Shown: positions 8,161 to 18,280 of the stretch, piece by piece
Layout of the letters: every line of letters starts with the position of its first letter
How positions within the stretch are numbered: the first letter of the stretch is position 1
Assembly: GCF_000331995.1 (NCBI RefSeq)
Contig: NC_020134.1
Coordinates: 1,649,465 to 1,713,464 of the forward strand
Source of the DNA: Thermoclostridium stercorarium subsp. stercorarium DSM 8532
GTDB lineage: Bacteria; Bacillota; Clostridia; DSM-8532
DNA: 64,000 nt
Reading direction: 5' to 3'
Translations under genes and position numbers: made by a program
The notes under the pieces: model-generated
What the model was told of the DNA's origin: nothing
Databases searched by the model: none
The model's input: only the letters and a program-made list of their open reading frames with translations

Positions 8161-10974
8161 TCATTTCCATTTTTTCCTTCTGGTAAGCAAAGCAGTAATG
8201 TGATCAATTTCTTCAGGAGCCAGCTTTCTTTCAGGCTCCTTTTTAATTTTCCCCTGTTTGTCTGCTTCCGCCGCAGCGGCGCTGATTCCGGTATCAATAT
8301 TTTCTGAGGATTCTGAAGAATCGCCGTTATTATTTGTTTTTAACACAGGTTTCATGTTTTTTGTACGTATTATTAAATTGCCGGCAACCTCCGCCGCAGC
8401 AGGGGCAATTTTCCGACCGTAAAATTCTCTTATCCTGCCCGGCGAAACATTAAGTTTTCTTGCCGCAATATCCAGAAGAAGTAGCAGCAGCGACATGATA
8501 AGAAAAGGATTGGTTATATTTTTGGTTCCGCCTGTATTCTGCACATTACCTTTGAAAACCTGTTCGGGAGCTGTTATAACCCTTCCGCCGCCCGCTTTTG
8601 CAATTTTCTCAAGAAAGTTTCCGGTATCCCGCAAAACCCTGTATTCATCCGAATAAGGCATTACAAAGCCGGCGCTTATGTTACCGCCGTCCTCGTCACC
8701 TGTAAATTTAAGGTTTATTATATATGCTCCGGGCGAAATCTTATCCGTCTCCCCTTCATAAACTCCCGGCTTTTTTATATGAAGCTTTATATCAGACGTA
8801 GTGCCGTCAGGGGATACAAGTATTCCTTCCAAAGTATCATTCTGTGGTATTTCGTTCTCAAAGGTTACGGTTATAATGCCTTTACCGTCTTTCACCGTCG
8901 TGTCAACCGAATATTCGGTATTCATATTCTTCTGTATCAGCCAGCTTATCAGGTTTCCCCAGAATACCGGCGCGTCATGCCATATCGACCATTGGGACGT
9001 CCAGGTTCCCTGAATGTCCGAAGTCCACGCAGCAGTCCTTCCAAGGCCGTACTGCCATACCGCCAGAACAGGGTCATCGGTATCGCTTTTAAATATCATA
9101 CTTGCGGTGGACTTTATGCTTGTCGCCACATACCCGTCAAGGGGCGGAATTTCCTCAATCCCTTTCAAAATTCCCGATGAACTTACAAGTTCGGGATAAA
9201 AACTGCGGTTTTGCAGGTATTTCTGCCCTGCAAGAAAAGTTTCTTTCACCAAAATGCTTGGTATATCGGAAAATTCATCGGTCTTGTAAAACCTTCCGTT
9301 TCCGCCTCGGGCAAGGGCCTTCAGCAACATAGCGTCCGCTTCTTCACCTACAGCAACCGTCGACAGTGTGATTCCGTCCGAATTAATATTTCGGATAACC
9401 CTATCATAGCCATACTGTTCTGCATGACCGTCTGTTAAGAGAATTATATGCTTGAGTTTCGTGTCCTTTTCACGAAGGTTCTTCCATGCCTCGTTGAGGG
9501 GAGGAATTATTTGCGTTCCTCCTCCGGGTCTAATTGAGCCAATCAAATCAGTCGCCTTTTTCTTGTCTGTAAGCTGTTCTGTTTTTATAACCCATTGTAC
9601 TGTTTCGTCAAAGGCAATCACGCCAAGCCAGTCGGTATCCTCAAGCACTTCGACGGTACGTATTGCCGCTTCCTTTGCCAGATCCAGCTTTGTTATGCCA
9701 TATTCTCCGCCCGACATGCTTGATGATTTGTCTATCACAAGCACCAGACCAAGGTTTGGTTTTTCTTCCTTTTCGTTTATATCCATATTTACCGGCAGCA
9801 CAGTTTCAAGTAATGTACCTTTATATCCTCCCGGAGCGTAACTGTTTTCTCCGCCGGTTACAAGAAGACCTTTGCCGTTGTGCTTTACAGCCTGTTCCAA
9901 AAGTACCACAAAATCTTCATTAAGCCATTCATAATTAATATCCGTCAGCACAAAAGCATCGTATTTGATTATTTCCTGCATTGTAACGGGTACTTCTTCA
10001 GGCTTTACCCTTGTTATTTGCGCATATCCGTCAATATAACGCACAAGGTTTTCACCGCTGTTACCCCTTTCCACAAGCAGTATTTTCGGTTTGTCCAGCA
10101 CCTGGGTGAAACCCGAGAGCTGATTGTTCTGAATAACAGTGTCGCTGTCGGCGACAACCTCGGCGGTATACGTAATCATCCCGGTTTCTTCGGCTGTGTC
10201 GGTAAAAACAAAAAGGTTATCACCGTCATACAGTTCAACACTTTTTTCCTGAGCAAGAGTCCTGTTCTGATAAAGCCTTATGACCGCATTGGTATTTGCC
10301 GTACTCTTTATTTTCAGCGATATATCAAAGCGTTCCCCGGCATTCACCTGTTTAGGCACACTTAATTCTTCCATTTGAACTTCATCGCCGATACTTTCCT
10401 CAAAAGCTACCACGTCAACGGTATATCCAAGCCTGCTAAGCTTTTTTGCTTTTTCCTCCGCATTTCCCGATGTTTCTCTGCCGTCGGTTAAAAGTACCAG
10501 CCTTTTTGCGGCATTCTCAGGCATTACAGACTGTGCCAGTGTCAATGCCTTTTCAATATTTGTTCCGCCGGTTTTTATCTTTGTATTTAAAGACAAATTC
10601 CCATTGTTTGCTTTATCAGGCATTTTTACAACCGCCGCTTCATCAGCAAAAGATATAACGCCTGTGATGTCTCTGTCTGAGATATAACCCAGTGAGTCCT
10701 GAATAAATTCCTGTATTCTGCCCCTGCTTCTTCTAAGACTGTCAGAGACGTCTGCCACAAATATGGTAGCCGTCTGGTTTAAAGTGGATTTTATGTTAGG
10801 TGAAGAAAGGGCAATAACAAGGCACAACATCAGCATAATCCGTAATGCTGTTATCATTCGTTTTCTTATAACCGATTTAAATTTAAGATTTCGGCCTGTT
10901 AATATTATAAAGACAACAACCACAGGAATAAGCGCCAAAGCCCATGGATTGTCAAACGTAATTCCTGTTTGCAT
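8161..10974 (-). CDS. Membrane protein with two VWA domains and a glutamine-amidotransferase-like domain
   Basis: About 937 residues. Order seen: two N-terminal membrane helices (about 8-58), a first VWA domain with metal site DVSDS (75-79), a beta-rich region, a Rossmann-like amidotransferase-type region (about 295-390), a second VWA domain with DKSSS (415-419), a further extracytoplasmic part, a membrane helix near 830 and an acidic/basic cytoplasmic tail. Such proteins are partners of MoxR ATPases, but the target is unknown. I prefer the ATG at 10974 (GGTGGT just upstream) over one 15 bases earlier. The start overlaps the previous gene by 23 bases. It is the last gene of an eight-gene operon. 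Confidence 0.8.
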   Translation of the reverse strand: MQTGITFDNPWALALIPVVVVFIILTGRNLKFKSVIRKRMITALRIMLMLCLVIALSSPNIKSTLNQTATIFVADVSDSLRRSRGRIQEFIQDSLGYISDRDITGVISFADEAAVVKMPDKANNGNLSLNTKIKTGGTNIEKALTLAQSVMPENAAKRLVLLTDGRETSGNAEEKAKKLSRLGYTVDVVAFEESIGDEVQMEELSVPKQVNAGERFDISLKIKSTANTNAVIRLYQNRTLAQEKSVELYDGDNLFVFTDTAEETGMITYTAEVVADSDTVIQNNQLSGFTQVLDKPKILLVERGNSGENLVRYIDGYAQITRVKPEEVPVTMQEIIKYDAFVLTDINYEWLNEDFVVLLEQAVKHNGKGLLVTGGENSYAPGGYKGTLLETVLPVNMDINEKEEKPNLGLVLVIDKSSSMSGGEYGITKLDLAKEAAIRTVEVLEDTDWLGVIAFDETVQWVIKTEQLTDKKKATDLIGSIRPGGGTQIIPPLNEAWKNLREKDTKLKHIILLTDGHAEQYGYDRVIRNINSDGITLSTVAVGEEADAMLLKALARGGNGRFYKTDEFSDIPSILVKETFLAGQKYLQNRSFYPELVSSSGILKGIEEIPPLDGYVATSIKSTASMIFKSDTDDPVLAVWQYGLGRTAAWTSDIQGTWTSQWSIWHDAPVFWGNLISWLIQKNMNTEYSVDTTVKDGKGIITVTFENEIPQNDTLEGILVSPDGTTSDIKLHIKKPGVYEGETDKISPGAYIINLKFTGDEDGGNISAGFVMPYSDEYRVLRDTGNFLEKIAKAGGGRVITAPEQVFKGNVQNTGGTKNITNPFLIMSLLLLLLDIAARKLNVSPGRIREFYGRKIAPAAAEVAGNLIIRTKNMKPVLKTNNNGDSSESSENIDTGISAAAAEADKQGKIKKEPERKLAPEEIDHITALLTRRKKWK

Positions 10975-12763
10975 AATACCACCATTCAAATAAAAGTATC
11001 AAAATAACAAACGCAATGACCGGCAATGAAAATTTAACAGCCTGCTTCTGAAAGGCAATATCCGTTGCTTTATATTCAACCGCCGCATCAGAACGGTCAT
11101 AAGACGCTTTTTCCATTACCCATTCGTCAGGGAGATTTACGTCAAAAAAGGTGCTTACGCTGCCGTTGCTGCTTACCTGTTCAAGAGTATAAATTCCCGG
11201 TTTGCCGGTATCGGTAAAGGGTTCCGATAGCACTGCGGGCTCAATTGCCAGGCGTCTTCCGTCAGGAGTATGAACATAGGCTTTAACGGTATCGGGCTTT
11301 AATCTGAACCGCACCGCGTCCCCGGCAAATATCCGGTCAACCACCGTACTCCGTAATGGCGCGTATTCATTAACTATATTTGAAATCAGAATGGGAAACT
11401 CGGCCCTTAACGGGAGATCGGTTTCAAACAGGTTAAATCCGAATATCAGAATTCTTTTATTGTCAAGGACACCTTCCATAATAATCGGGTTTCCGCTGTA
11501 CTCCATTATCACTTCTGCCCATTCGGGTTTTCCGATAATCCGGGTCCTTCCTACTGCAAAGGATAATTTGTCAAGGTACCTGAATACAGGATGATCCGAC
11601 GGGCTGACAAGCGGGTTATCCATCCAGTCACCGACAGAAAACAGGCTGTTGGGCGTCGGTGAAAAAATCACCATATTTCCGTCCTTTGGGAATTTACCGG
11701 GTATAAATCCGTCAAACACATACAAATCATAACCTTCGTAAACAGTTTCATCCGGTGACGTTCTTGCGACTTCCACCCCTTCAATCAGTGAAAGGGCTTT
11801 TTCAAGGAATATGTTTCCGTTGGTGACAAGCAGAATCTTTACATCCTTTTCGGTAACAACAACTTCATACCCGTTATTGTCATCGGGAAGTATATCCTCT
11901 GTTTCCACGCTGACCCTTAAAGTTCTTACATTATCTGGGATTTTATTCCACCATATGGTTTTTGTCTGGTTTCCGGGTATTGTTACCCATTTTGAGTCAA
12001 TAAACTCGTCGTCACCATAAAGGCTAACGGTTATTTCGGCAGATTTTTCTCCCTGGTTCCGTATAATACTCATTGCCGTAATGCCATTGCCTGTTTTTGT
12101 ATATGTAAGTCCTGTAACGGCAATATTATCGTTCTGTTTTTTGTATTCCGAAAATTTTACTTTTTCGTTGCCAAAACTGAAAAAAGTATCCGAGAACAGG
12201 ACAATCCGGGCATCCTTCTCCTGATCTTTAAGGAACAGGACCAGTTCTCCGGCCATTTCCGCGTCCACATATCCCGATGACTGGCTTATTGACGCAATGC
12301 TTTTTCTGACTTCATTCTTTGATGTGGAAGCGTAAATCAGCACATCGGGTTCTCCTCCGATTGTGACAACCGTTACCCTGCTGTTCCCCGGCAAATTCTC
12401 CACATATTCAATCGCGTCCTGTTTCGCTGCAGCAAGCCGTGTCGGCTTTATATCCGTAGAAGCCATACTTAATGAGTTGTCAATTACAATAATCACCGAC
12501 AAGGCCTCCCCGGTATTCAGTTTTAGTGAAAAACCGGCCAGTACAAGCACAATCAGGATTGCCGCAACAATCTGGAGAAACATCAGCAAATTTTTCCTGA
12601 GCTTCTGCCACGGTGTATTTACCTGCATGTCATCAATAACCTTGCTCCACAGAGCAAGGCTTGAGACAGTGACTTTTTCCCTTTTTTGCTTTAAAACATA
12701 AAGCAGTATTATTAACGGTACTGACAAAAGTCCAATTAAACCAAAGGGTGTTTCGAATGACAA
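10952..12763 (-). CDS. BatA-type VWA domain membrane protein
   Basis: About 603 residues. The N-terminus has the BatA/Aerotolerance layout: a membrane helix (about 7-24), a basic loop, a second helix (about 58-78), then a VWA domain with MIDAS motif DNSLS (95-99). A large extracytoplasmic region follows, and a last helix ends in WWYYANRN. Chosen start: TTG at 12763, because AAGGAAGTGAG lies directly upstream. An in-frame TTG 39 bases earlier has no ribosome site. It probably works with the downstream VWA protein and with MoxR and DUF58 encoded just upstream. The biological role is not known. Confidence 0.8.
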   Translation of the reverse strand: MSFETPFGLIGLLSVPLIILLYVLKQKREKVTVSSLALWSKVIDDMQVNTPWQKLRKNLLMFLQIVAAILIVLVLAGFSLKLNTGEALSVIIVIDNSLSMASTDIKPTRLAAAKQDAIEYVENLPGNSRVTVVTIGGEPDVLIYASTSKNEVRKSIASISQSSGYVDAEMAGELVLFLKDQEKDARIVLFSDTFFSFGNEKVKFSEYKKQNDNIAVTGLTYTKTGNGITAMSIIRNQGEKSAEITVSLYGDDEFIDSKWVTIPGNQTKTIWWNKIPDNVRTLRVSVETEDILPDDNNGYEVVVTEKDVKILLVTNGNIFLEKALSLIEGVEVARTSPDETVYEGYDLYVFDGFIPGKFPKDGNMVIFSPTPNSLFSVGDWMDNPLVSPSDHPVFRYLDKLSFAVGRTRIIGKPEWAEVIMEYSGNPIIMEGVLDNKRILIFGFNLFETDLPLRAEFPILISNIVNEYAPLRSTVVDRIFAGDAVRFRLKPDTVKAYVHTPDGRRLAIEPAVLSEPFTDTGKPGIYTLEQVSSNGSVSTFFDVNLPDEWVMEKASYDRSDAAVEYKATDIAFQKQAVKFSLPVIAFVILILLFEWWYYANRNYV

Positions 12764-12842
12764 AAACTCACTTCCTTTAACGTTTGGTTTTTGGCCGCAC
12801 AAATGCCGTTGCCCTTATCCGTATTCCGGCGTGGTTCACATT

Positions 12843-13706
12843 CTAAAGGTTCCGTATGACGCTGTTTTTCAGCATTAAATCCACAGGCATATCCGCAGTC
12901 AGTACTGTATGCTGAATTCCCAGTTTTCTGCATTGCTCCCGGATTTTTGCCAGATGCCGTTTCATTGCCTCTTCATATTTTTTAATCAATACATCCGAAA
13001 CGGTAATCTCCATCCTCTCTCCTGTTTCACTGTCAATCAGCTCGACAGCACCATTAACGGACGGCGACATCTCGTCCGGTGAAAGGATAAGACACAGAAA
13101 AACGTCCTGATTTTTATATTTCAGGTATTTCAGCCCCTCTTCAAGACCGCCCTGCAAAAGTCCGTCGGTAATTACAATACTTATTCCCCGTCCGGGTTTC
13201 CATTCCATGCTCCTGAGGGCATTATACAGATTGCTTTTTCCGCTGGCCTTTAAACCCGAAAGCAAGCTATCAACCTCAATATAGGCCGCCTGGTTCCTGA
13301 AAGGCCCGTATGTCCCCAATACTTTTTCATTCCATGGACATATATACACACTGTCATAAGATAACAGGCTTATATAAGAAATTGCGGCAGCAAGCCGCAA
13401 TGCCGCTGCAAACTTGCTCGGACTGCCGTAATCCATTGACAGGCTTACGTCAGTAAAAATCCGAACAGGTGCCTCCCTTTCTTCCATATACAGCTTAACA
13501 AAAAGCCTGTTAAAACGGCCGTATGCATTCCAGTCAATTCTCCGGAAATCGTCGCCCGGTGTGTATTCCCTGTAATCTGAAAACTCTGCAGATATGCCTT
13601 TGTTTCTTGATTTTCTGTTTCCTGTCGCCTGTCCGGAAACGGGCAGGTTAATCTGCAGTGAAAGCGACTGGAGCTTTCTTAAATCCTCATTTGTCAGAAT
13701 CTTCAC
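12843..13706 (-). CDS. DUF58 domain protein
   Basis: 287 residues. The DUF58 signature YREYTPGDDFRRIDWNAYGR is at about 45-64, followed by a VWA-like fold with DVSLS (86-90), so a metal-ion-dependent adhesion site may be intact. It is predicted cytoplasmic, with no membrane segment. Its ATG overlaps the moxR stop by four bases (ATGA), a sign of translational coupling. MoxR-DUF58-VWA sets are widely conserved and are thought to form chaperone-like assemblies at the membrane, but no specific function can be deduced here. Confidence 0.88.
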   Translation of the reverse strand: MKILTNEDLRKLQSLSLQINLPVSGQATGNRKSRNKGISAEFSDYREYTPGDDFRRIDWNAYGRFNRLFVKLYMEEREAPVRIFTDVSLSMDYGSPSKFAAALRLAAAISYISLLSYDSVYICPWNEKVLGTYGPFRNQAAYIEVDSLLSGLKASGKSNLYNALRSMEWKPGRGISIVITDGLLQGGLEEGLKYLKYKNQDVFLCLILSPDEMSPSVNGAVELIDSETGERMEITVSDVLIKKYEEAMKRHLAKIREQCRKLGIQHTVLTADMPVDLMLKNSVIRNL

Positions 13707-14689
13707 TGATAAATCTTCACATCCCCTATTATTCCGTCTATTATCATATCAGGCGAAATTCCGTCAGAAACAGCGTCGAAATTCACAAATATCCTGTGCC
13801 GCAACGACGGGTATGCCACGTTTTTTATGTCTTCAAACGAAACATTATACCTTCCGCATAACAGGGCCCTTATCCGTGCAGTGCTGATAATTGCCTGGGC
13901 GCCACGCGGGCTTGAACCGTAACGTACATACTTTTTAACCATTTCGGGGGAACCCTCCCCGTCAGGCCGCGTTGCAATAACAAGCCTTATTGCGTAATCA
14001 AGGACGGGCTCTGCTATCGGTATTTCCCTTGCGGCTTTCTGAATCAGAATTATTTCCTCCGCATTCGTGACTGTTTCAACCTTATCTTCCCGATTTGTCG
14101 TGGTTAGTTTAATAATGTCCTTTAACTCGCCAAAGTCTGGCGAAGGTACGTTAAGTTTAAAAAGGAACCTGTCCATCTGCGCTTCAGGTAAAGGATATGT
14201 ACCTTCCATTTCTATTGGGTTCTGTGTTGCAAGCACAAAAAACGGTTCAGGAAGTTTATACGTGGTGTTTGCCACAGTCACGGTTTTCTCCTGCATTGCC
14301 TGAAGCATCGCGCTTTGTGTTTTCGGTGTTGCACGGTTTATTTCATCTGCCAGCACTATATTGCTGAAAATAGGGCCGGGCTGAAACCGAAACATTTCCT
14401 CCACGCTTTCCCTGTCGATAATGTTTGTTCCAGTAACATCGGCAGGCATAAGGTCCGGTGTAAACTGAATGCGCGAGAACTTAAGCCCCATGACTTTTCC
14501 GAGTACATTGACAAGCCTTGTTTTTCCAAGACCGGGCATCCCTTCAAGGAGTACGTTTCCCCCTGCCAGCATACACATTAAAACCTGCCTGATAATTTCC
14601 TTCTGCCCTATTATATGCTTTGAAACTTCCGATTCAATTTTTGAAACCGTTTCCATCACCTTTTCAAATGTACCATTTTCGTTCTGCAC
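13703..14689 (-). CDS. MoxR family AAA+ ATPase
   Basis: 328 residues. Walker A is GMPGLGKT (about 50-57) and Walker B is NIVLADEINRA. The arrangement is that of the AAA_3/MoxR branch, which acts as a chaperone for VWA-domain partners. It starts at GTG 14689 with GGGAGG seven bases upstream. It follows the 572-residue coiled-coil gene by 26 bases and overlaps the DUF58 gene by four bases. The downstream VWA proteins are its likely clients. Confidence 0.92.
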   Translation of the reverse strand: MQNENGTFEKVMETVSKIESEVSKHIIGQKEIIRQVLMCMLAGGNVLLEGMPGLGKTRLVNVLGKVMGLKFSRIQFTPDLMPADVTGTNIIDRESVEEMFRFQPGPIFSNIVLADEINRATPKTQSAMLQAMQEKTVTVANTTYKLPEPFFVLATQNPIEMEGTYPLPEAQMDRFLFKLNVPSPDFGELKDIIKLTTTNREDKVETVTNAEEIILIQKAAREIPIAEPVLDYAIRLVIATRPDGEGSPEMVKKYVRYGSSPRGAQAIISTARIRALLCGRYNVSFEDIKNVAYPSLRHRIFVNFDAVSDGISPDMIIDGIIGDVKIYQ

Positions 14690-14715
14690 TCTTAATCCTC
14701 CCTGACATGTAAATT

Positions 14716-16434
14716 TTATTCCAGTGAACTGAAATAAGACTTTACAAGTTCCTTCATTCCCGCAGGTATGTCAAGCCGGTCCATTGTCTGAACCGCTTTC
14801 TCCCTGTATCTTCCCAATACTTCCCGGTACGGTATCATTTGTCCATTTTTTACGGGACCGAATGAATCGGTATAAGTACTGCTTCCCGAATCAAGCTTCC
14901 GCCCGGAAACCGTAATCTCATTTCCGTCTCCGCCAAGCCGTTCAGGAACATAAATCATCTTATATTCTTCCACTTTTCCCGGCTCGGTTTTGTTTCCTGA
15001 TGCCTGTTGCCCCGCCGCTGAATACCCTGCGTCCGAGCTTGATAAACCAGTACCGGCGCCTGCTCCTGATTCGCCGTCTCCCGAACCGTCTCCGCTTCCT
15101 CCCTGGTTTTTGTTTCTGTTTCCGTTACCGCTGCCCGCATTATTCCTTTCTCTGTTTTCTGCCGGGTTCCTGCCTTCGCTGCCGCTTTTGTCCCCTTTCA
15201 CGCCTGCATCAGGATTACTGCCGCCGTTACCTGATATACCCCCATTTCGTGAGCCGTTTGCGTTTCCGTCTCCTGCCTGGCCCTGCGTACCTGTTGTATT
15301 GCCTGAAGCTATCCTGCTGTCAACCGCAGATATTGCTTTCCGGGCATCTTTCAAGATTCCGCCGATATTGTCAAGAGTGTTTTCAAAGCCTTCCTGTCCC
15401 AGCGCATTTTTTTCGGCCTGCCGGATGAGCTCCAGTAAACTTTCGATTAATTCACTTCCGTTTATATTTTGTGATTCTGCTTCCGACACAAGGTTCTGAA
15501 GCGATTCTGCAAGCATTGAATCATCATCCATATTCATCGCAGCCTGCCCCAATATCTCGCTCAATTCCTTTACAATCTCTTCATTCTCCAGTTCCTGCTT
15601 CAGCCTGTCAATTGCTTCCTTCAGCGCTTTTTCATCTTTATCTTTCAGCGCTTCCGCGAGATCCTTTGTAAGCGGCATATTACCAAGAAGGTTTTCCAGC
15701 GTATTCAAGTCTTTTAGAGGTTCCTGTTTCTTAAGTTTCTCCAGCTGATTCTCCATCTGTGTCAGTGCTTTAAGTGCATCCTCCTCAGACTTTGCTTTGC
15801 TGAATTCTTCGTCCAGCTTTTCTATGGCTTCCTCCAGTTGTTTCATCTGTTCATCGCTTATACTCGGGTTTTTTTGTTTCTGCTCCTCAATTTCATCCTC
15901 AATTGCCTTTTTTGCCTCATTCATCCGCTCGGTCAAAGCCTCTCTCACTCTTGTCTCATTAAATGTCTTTCCGGGAACGAATGTCAGCAAAAACGCTGCA
16001 GCTATAATACAAACAGGGGTTATATATAGTTTCCTGTCAATTTTTATTTTATAGGCGGAAGCAGGATTTACGTTTTCAAGCGCCCTTTTCGTGTCCTGTC
16101 TTTGAAGCTCGGCTATTTCCGAATCATCATCCAGGAGGTACCAAGCGGTGATAACCCTTTCTTCCAAACCGAGACTGTCAGCCGTCATTATGACCTGTTT
16201 TTTAGAAGGCATAAAAAACAAAGACGTTAAAACTGCCGCAAAAAAGCTTATTCCCAGTATTACAAGCATTTTATGCCTCACAAAGGGAATAACCGTAAAA
16301 CGGGAAACAATAACCAGAAGCAATGATATGAACCCCGAGATTGTAAAAGCCGATAAAAATATTTTTGCGGCTTTGTAAAAATATATTTTTATTTTCAGCG
16401 GCCTTAACGCCGTCAGGATAAATTTCTCATCCAT
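14716..16434 (-). CDS. Membrane-anchored coiled-coil protein of the MoxR operon
   Basis: 572 residues. Two helices near the N-terminus (about 25-45 and 53-72) and one near 128-148 anchor it. Then comes a long charged Glu/Lys/Leu-rich coiled coil (about 160-350), a Gly/Asn/Ser-rich linker (about 390-470), and a compact conserved C-terminal segment that includes IYVPERLGGDG and PAGMKELVKSYFSSLE. A long helical region plus a conserved tail recurs in proteins beside MoxR in Firmicutes, but the function is unknown. The plus-strand complement of the low-complexity part is open in other frames; those are shadows. ATG at 16434 with a weak GGTGATT site. Confidence 0.75.
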   Translation of the reverse strand: MDEKFILTALRPLKIKIYFYKAAKIFLSAFTISGFISLLLVIVSRFTVIPFVRHKMLVILGISFFAAVLTSLFFMPSKKQVIMTADSLGLEERVITAWYLLDDDSEIAELQRQDTKRALENVNPASAYKIKIDRKLYITPVCIIAAAFLLTFVPGKTFNETRVREALTERMNEAKKAIEDEIEEQKQKNPSISDEQMKQLEEAIEKLDEEFSKAKSEEDALKALTQMENQLEKLKKQEPLKDLNTLENLLGNMPLTKDLAEALKDKDEKALKEAIDRLKQELENEEIVKELSEILGQAAMNMDDDSMLAESLQNLVSEAESQNINGSELIESLLELIRQAEKNALGQEGFENTLDNIGGILKDARKAISAVDSRIASGNTTGTQGQAGDGNANGSRNGGISGNGGSNPDAGVKGDKSGSEGRNPAENRERNNAGSGNGNRNKNQGGSGDGSGDGESGAGAGTGLSSSDAGYSAAGQQASGNKTEPGKVEEYKMIYVPERLGGDGNEITVSGRKLDSGSSTYTDSFGPVKNGQMIPYREVLGRYREKAVQTMDRLDIPAGMKELVKSYFSSLE

Positions 16435-16466
16435 ATAATCACCAATCCATGCCCGGGTTTGCAGAA

Positions 16467-17352
16467 TTATTTTTTTCTCCTAACCGGATTTAATATCAGC
16501 GTACTTAAAATTATAAGAAGAACCGACACTATAATGCTGAAAAGCCCGTTTGCAATCCATGGTTTAAAAAATCTCAGTATTCCCGTTTCCTGGGCAAGAT
16601 AACCGTCTATATACGCAGCCGCTTGTCCCCACAGATCAAACCCCCTGTAATCGACGCCGCCGAAATAGAATGAAGTATAACCAAACACCGGTGAGGGAAA
16701 AAGAATTGACAAAATCTCCGTATAAGTGGGAGCATAGCTGTATCCTGCGCTGTACTTTATCGACATATGCAGCAGGTACAGGAAAAACGGGCCGAAGGTC
16801 ACCGTGCCCAAAAACAGGTATGTTGATATAATGGCGGTGATATTCCTTTTAAATAAAGTTGAAAAAAACACGCCGCTGCTTGCAACAAAAAACGCCGTTA
16901 AAACATAAAACAGGGTAAGCTTCGCTATATCCTCAATCCCAATTCCGCCGAAGAAAAATACCACACCCAGGACAGGCAATGACGCTATGAACAGGAGCAT
17001 TGTATAAGCAATGGATATGACAATTTTGCCAATGACAATTTTTCTTGGCGGAGTTTTGGTTACAAGCATCAAAGGTTTGCCTTTCGCGCTCACCGCTTAT
17101 GGACGTTGCCGTTATTGCAGGTACCGTGACAAAAAGCAACGCAAACTGAAATACCAACAGGATGTTATATGCATTTACCGCCATCCGCGGGCTGTAATTA
17201 ACAATGCCATATGGGTAAAACATGTCATAGGCGGTAAAATACAGTAACATTATAATAGACAGCAGAATTATATAGCAGCTTATAAGAACGGGTGCCCTCC
17301 ACCCACGCAGTTTTGTTTTCATATCTTTCTGCAAAACAGGATTAATTCTCAT
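16467..17352 (-). pseudogene. ABC-2 type transporter permease, split by a frameshift
   Basis: Two overlapping frames together encode one permease. The first (17352 leftward) gives the N-terminus through two helices to SGERERQTFD, then leaves the family sequence and ends at 16933. The second resumes at MLVTKTPPRKIVIGK (ATG at 17069) and carries four more helices to 16467. In intact homologues GERERQTFD runs straight into L-x-LxTxxxPxxIxxGK, so the break is near 17070. Loss of five bases between short GAT repeats would explain it. The partner ATPase gene overlaps its start by 11 bases. It may be a real mutation, a sequencing error, or two polypeptides made by coupled reinitiation. Confidence 0.75.
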
Positions 17353-18280
17353 CTCCGTTACCCCTTTCGGTAAGTTTCATGAAAACCGATTCCAGGGAGC
17401 TTTCCTGCGGGTGGAATGAAATAACGGGTATTTCATTCATTACGAGTTTCTTTAAAATTCCCGCGTAAGCGTCTTTTTCACAGTTCACCTTTATTTCCAA
17501 TTCATCTGCAAAAGAACTGATTTCCTTAACTTCAGGCATTTCCATAAGAATTTTTACCGCTTCTTCCTCCCTGTCCGCCACCCGGATTTTAATTACCCCC
17601 GCCTGTGACAGTTTTTCGGTTATTTCTTTCACCGATCCGCTTGCAACCAGGCGCCCGGAGTCTATTATTCCAATAGATGTACAAAGCTCGGCCAATTCGG
17701 GCAGAATGTGCGAGCTGATCAAAACCGTTTTGCCCATTGAACGAAGTTCTTTCAGTATTTCTTTCATTTCAACCCTTGCCCGTGGATCAAGCCCTGAAGC
17801 CGGTTCGTCAAGTATAAGGAATTCAGGGTTGTGAATAAGGCTCCTGGCAAGGCACAGTCTCTGCTTCATTCCCCTCGACAGCGTATCCACATAAGCTTCC
17901 TTTTTATCGGACAAACGGACAAGCTCCAACAGCGAATCGGTCAGTTCCCTGCATTTTGCGCCGTAGATTCCCTGCAAACCGGCATAGAAAGCCATATATT
18001 CCGTTACCTTAAGGTCATCATATACGCCGAAAAAGTCAGGCATATAGCCTATCCGTTCCTTAACCTTCAAAGGTTCCTTTGCAGTGTCAATGCCGTCAAT
18101 TAAAACCCTTCCCGATGTGGGGGCAAGAAGCCCTGCAATTATACGCATGGTTGTGGTTTTTCCGGCACCGTTTGCGCCCACGAACCCGTAAATTTCGCCT
18201 CTCGGTATTTCCATGCACAATCTGTCCACTGCAACCGTGCTGTTGAATTTTTTCGTAAGGTTTTCAACCACCACCATCAT
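17342..18280 (-). CDS. ABC transporter ATP-binding protein
   Basis: 312 residues. Walker A is GANGAGKTT (about 35-43), the signature is LSRGMKQRL and Walker B is LILDEPASGLDP. A C-terminal extension of about 90 residues, as in CcmA/DrrA/NosF-type exporters, follows the ATPase core. Its ATG overlaps the stop of the upstream 879-residue gene (ATGA), and its end overlaps the permease start by 11 bases. It should energise the permease encoded next, although that gene is frameshifted. The substrate is unknown. The link to MoxR/VWA genes recalls gld-like and BatA-like surface assembly loci. Confidence 0.93.
   Translation of the reverse strand: MMVVVENLTKKFNSTVAVDRLCMEIPRGEIYGFVGANGAGKTTTMRIIAGLLAPTSGRVLIDGIDTAKEPLKVKERIGYMPDFFGVYDDLKVTEYMAFYAGLQGIYGAKCRELTDSLLELVRLSDKKEAYVDTLSRGMKQRLCLARSLIHNPEFLILDEPASGLDPRARVEMKEILKELRSMGKTVLISSHILPELAELCTSIGIIDSGRLVASGSVKEITEKLSQAGVIKIRVADREEEAVKILMEMPEVKEISSFADELEIKVNCEKDAYAGILKKLVMNEIPVISFHPQESSLESVFMKLTERGNGDEN

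Noticed and set aside
14990-15499. Pro/Leu-rich plus-strand frames opposite the 572-residue protein
   Set aside because: They are the complement of the Gly/Asn/Ser-rich linker and coiled coil; low complexity keeps several frames open.
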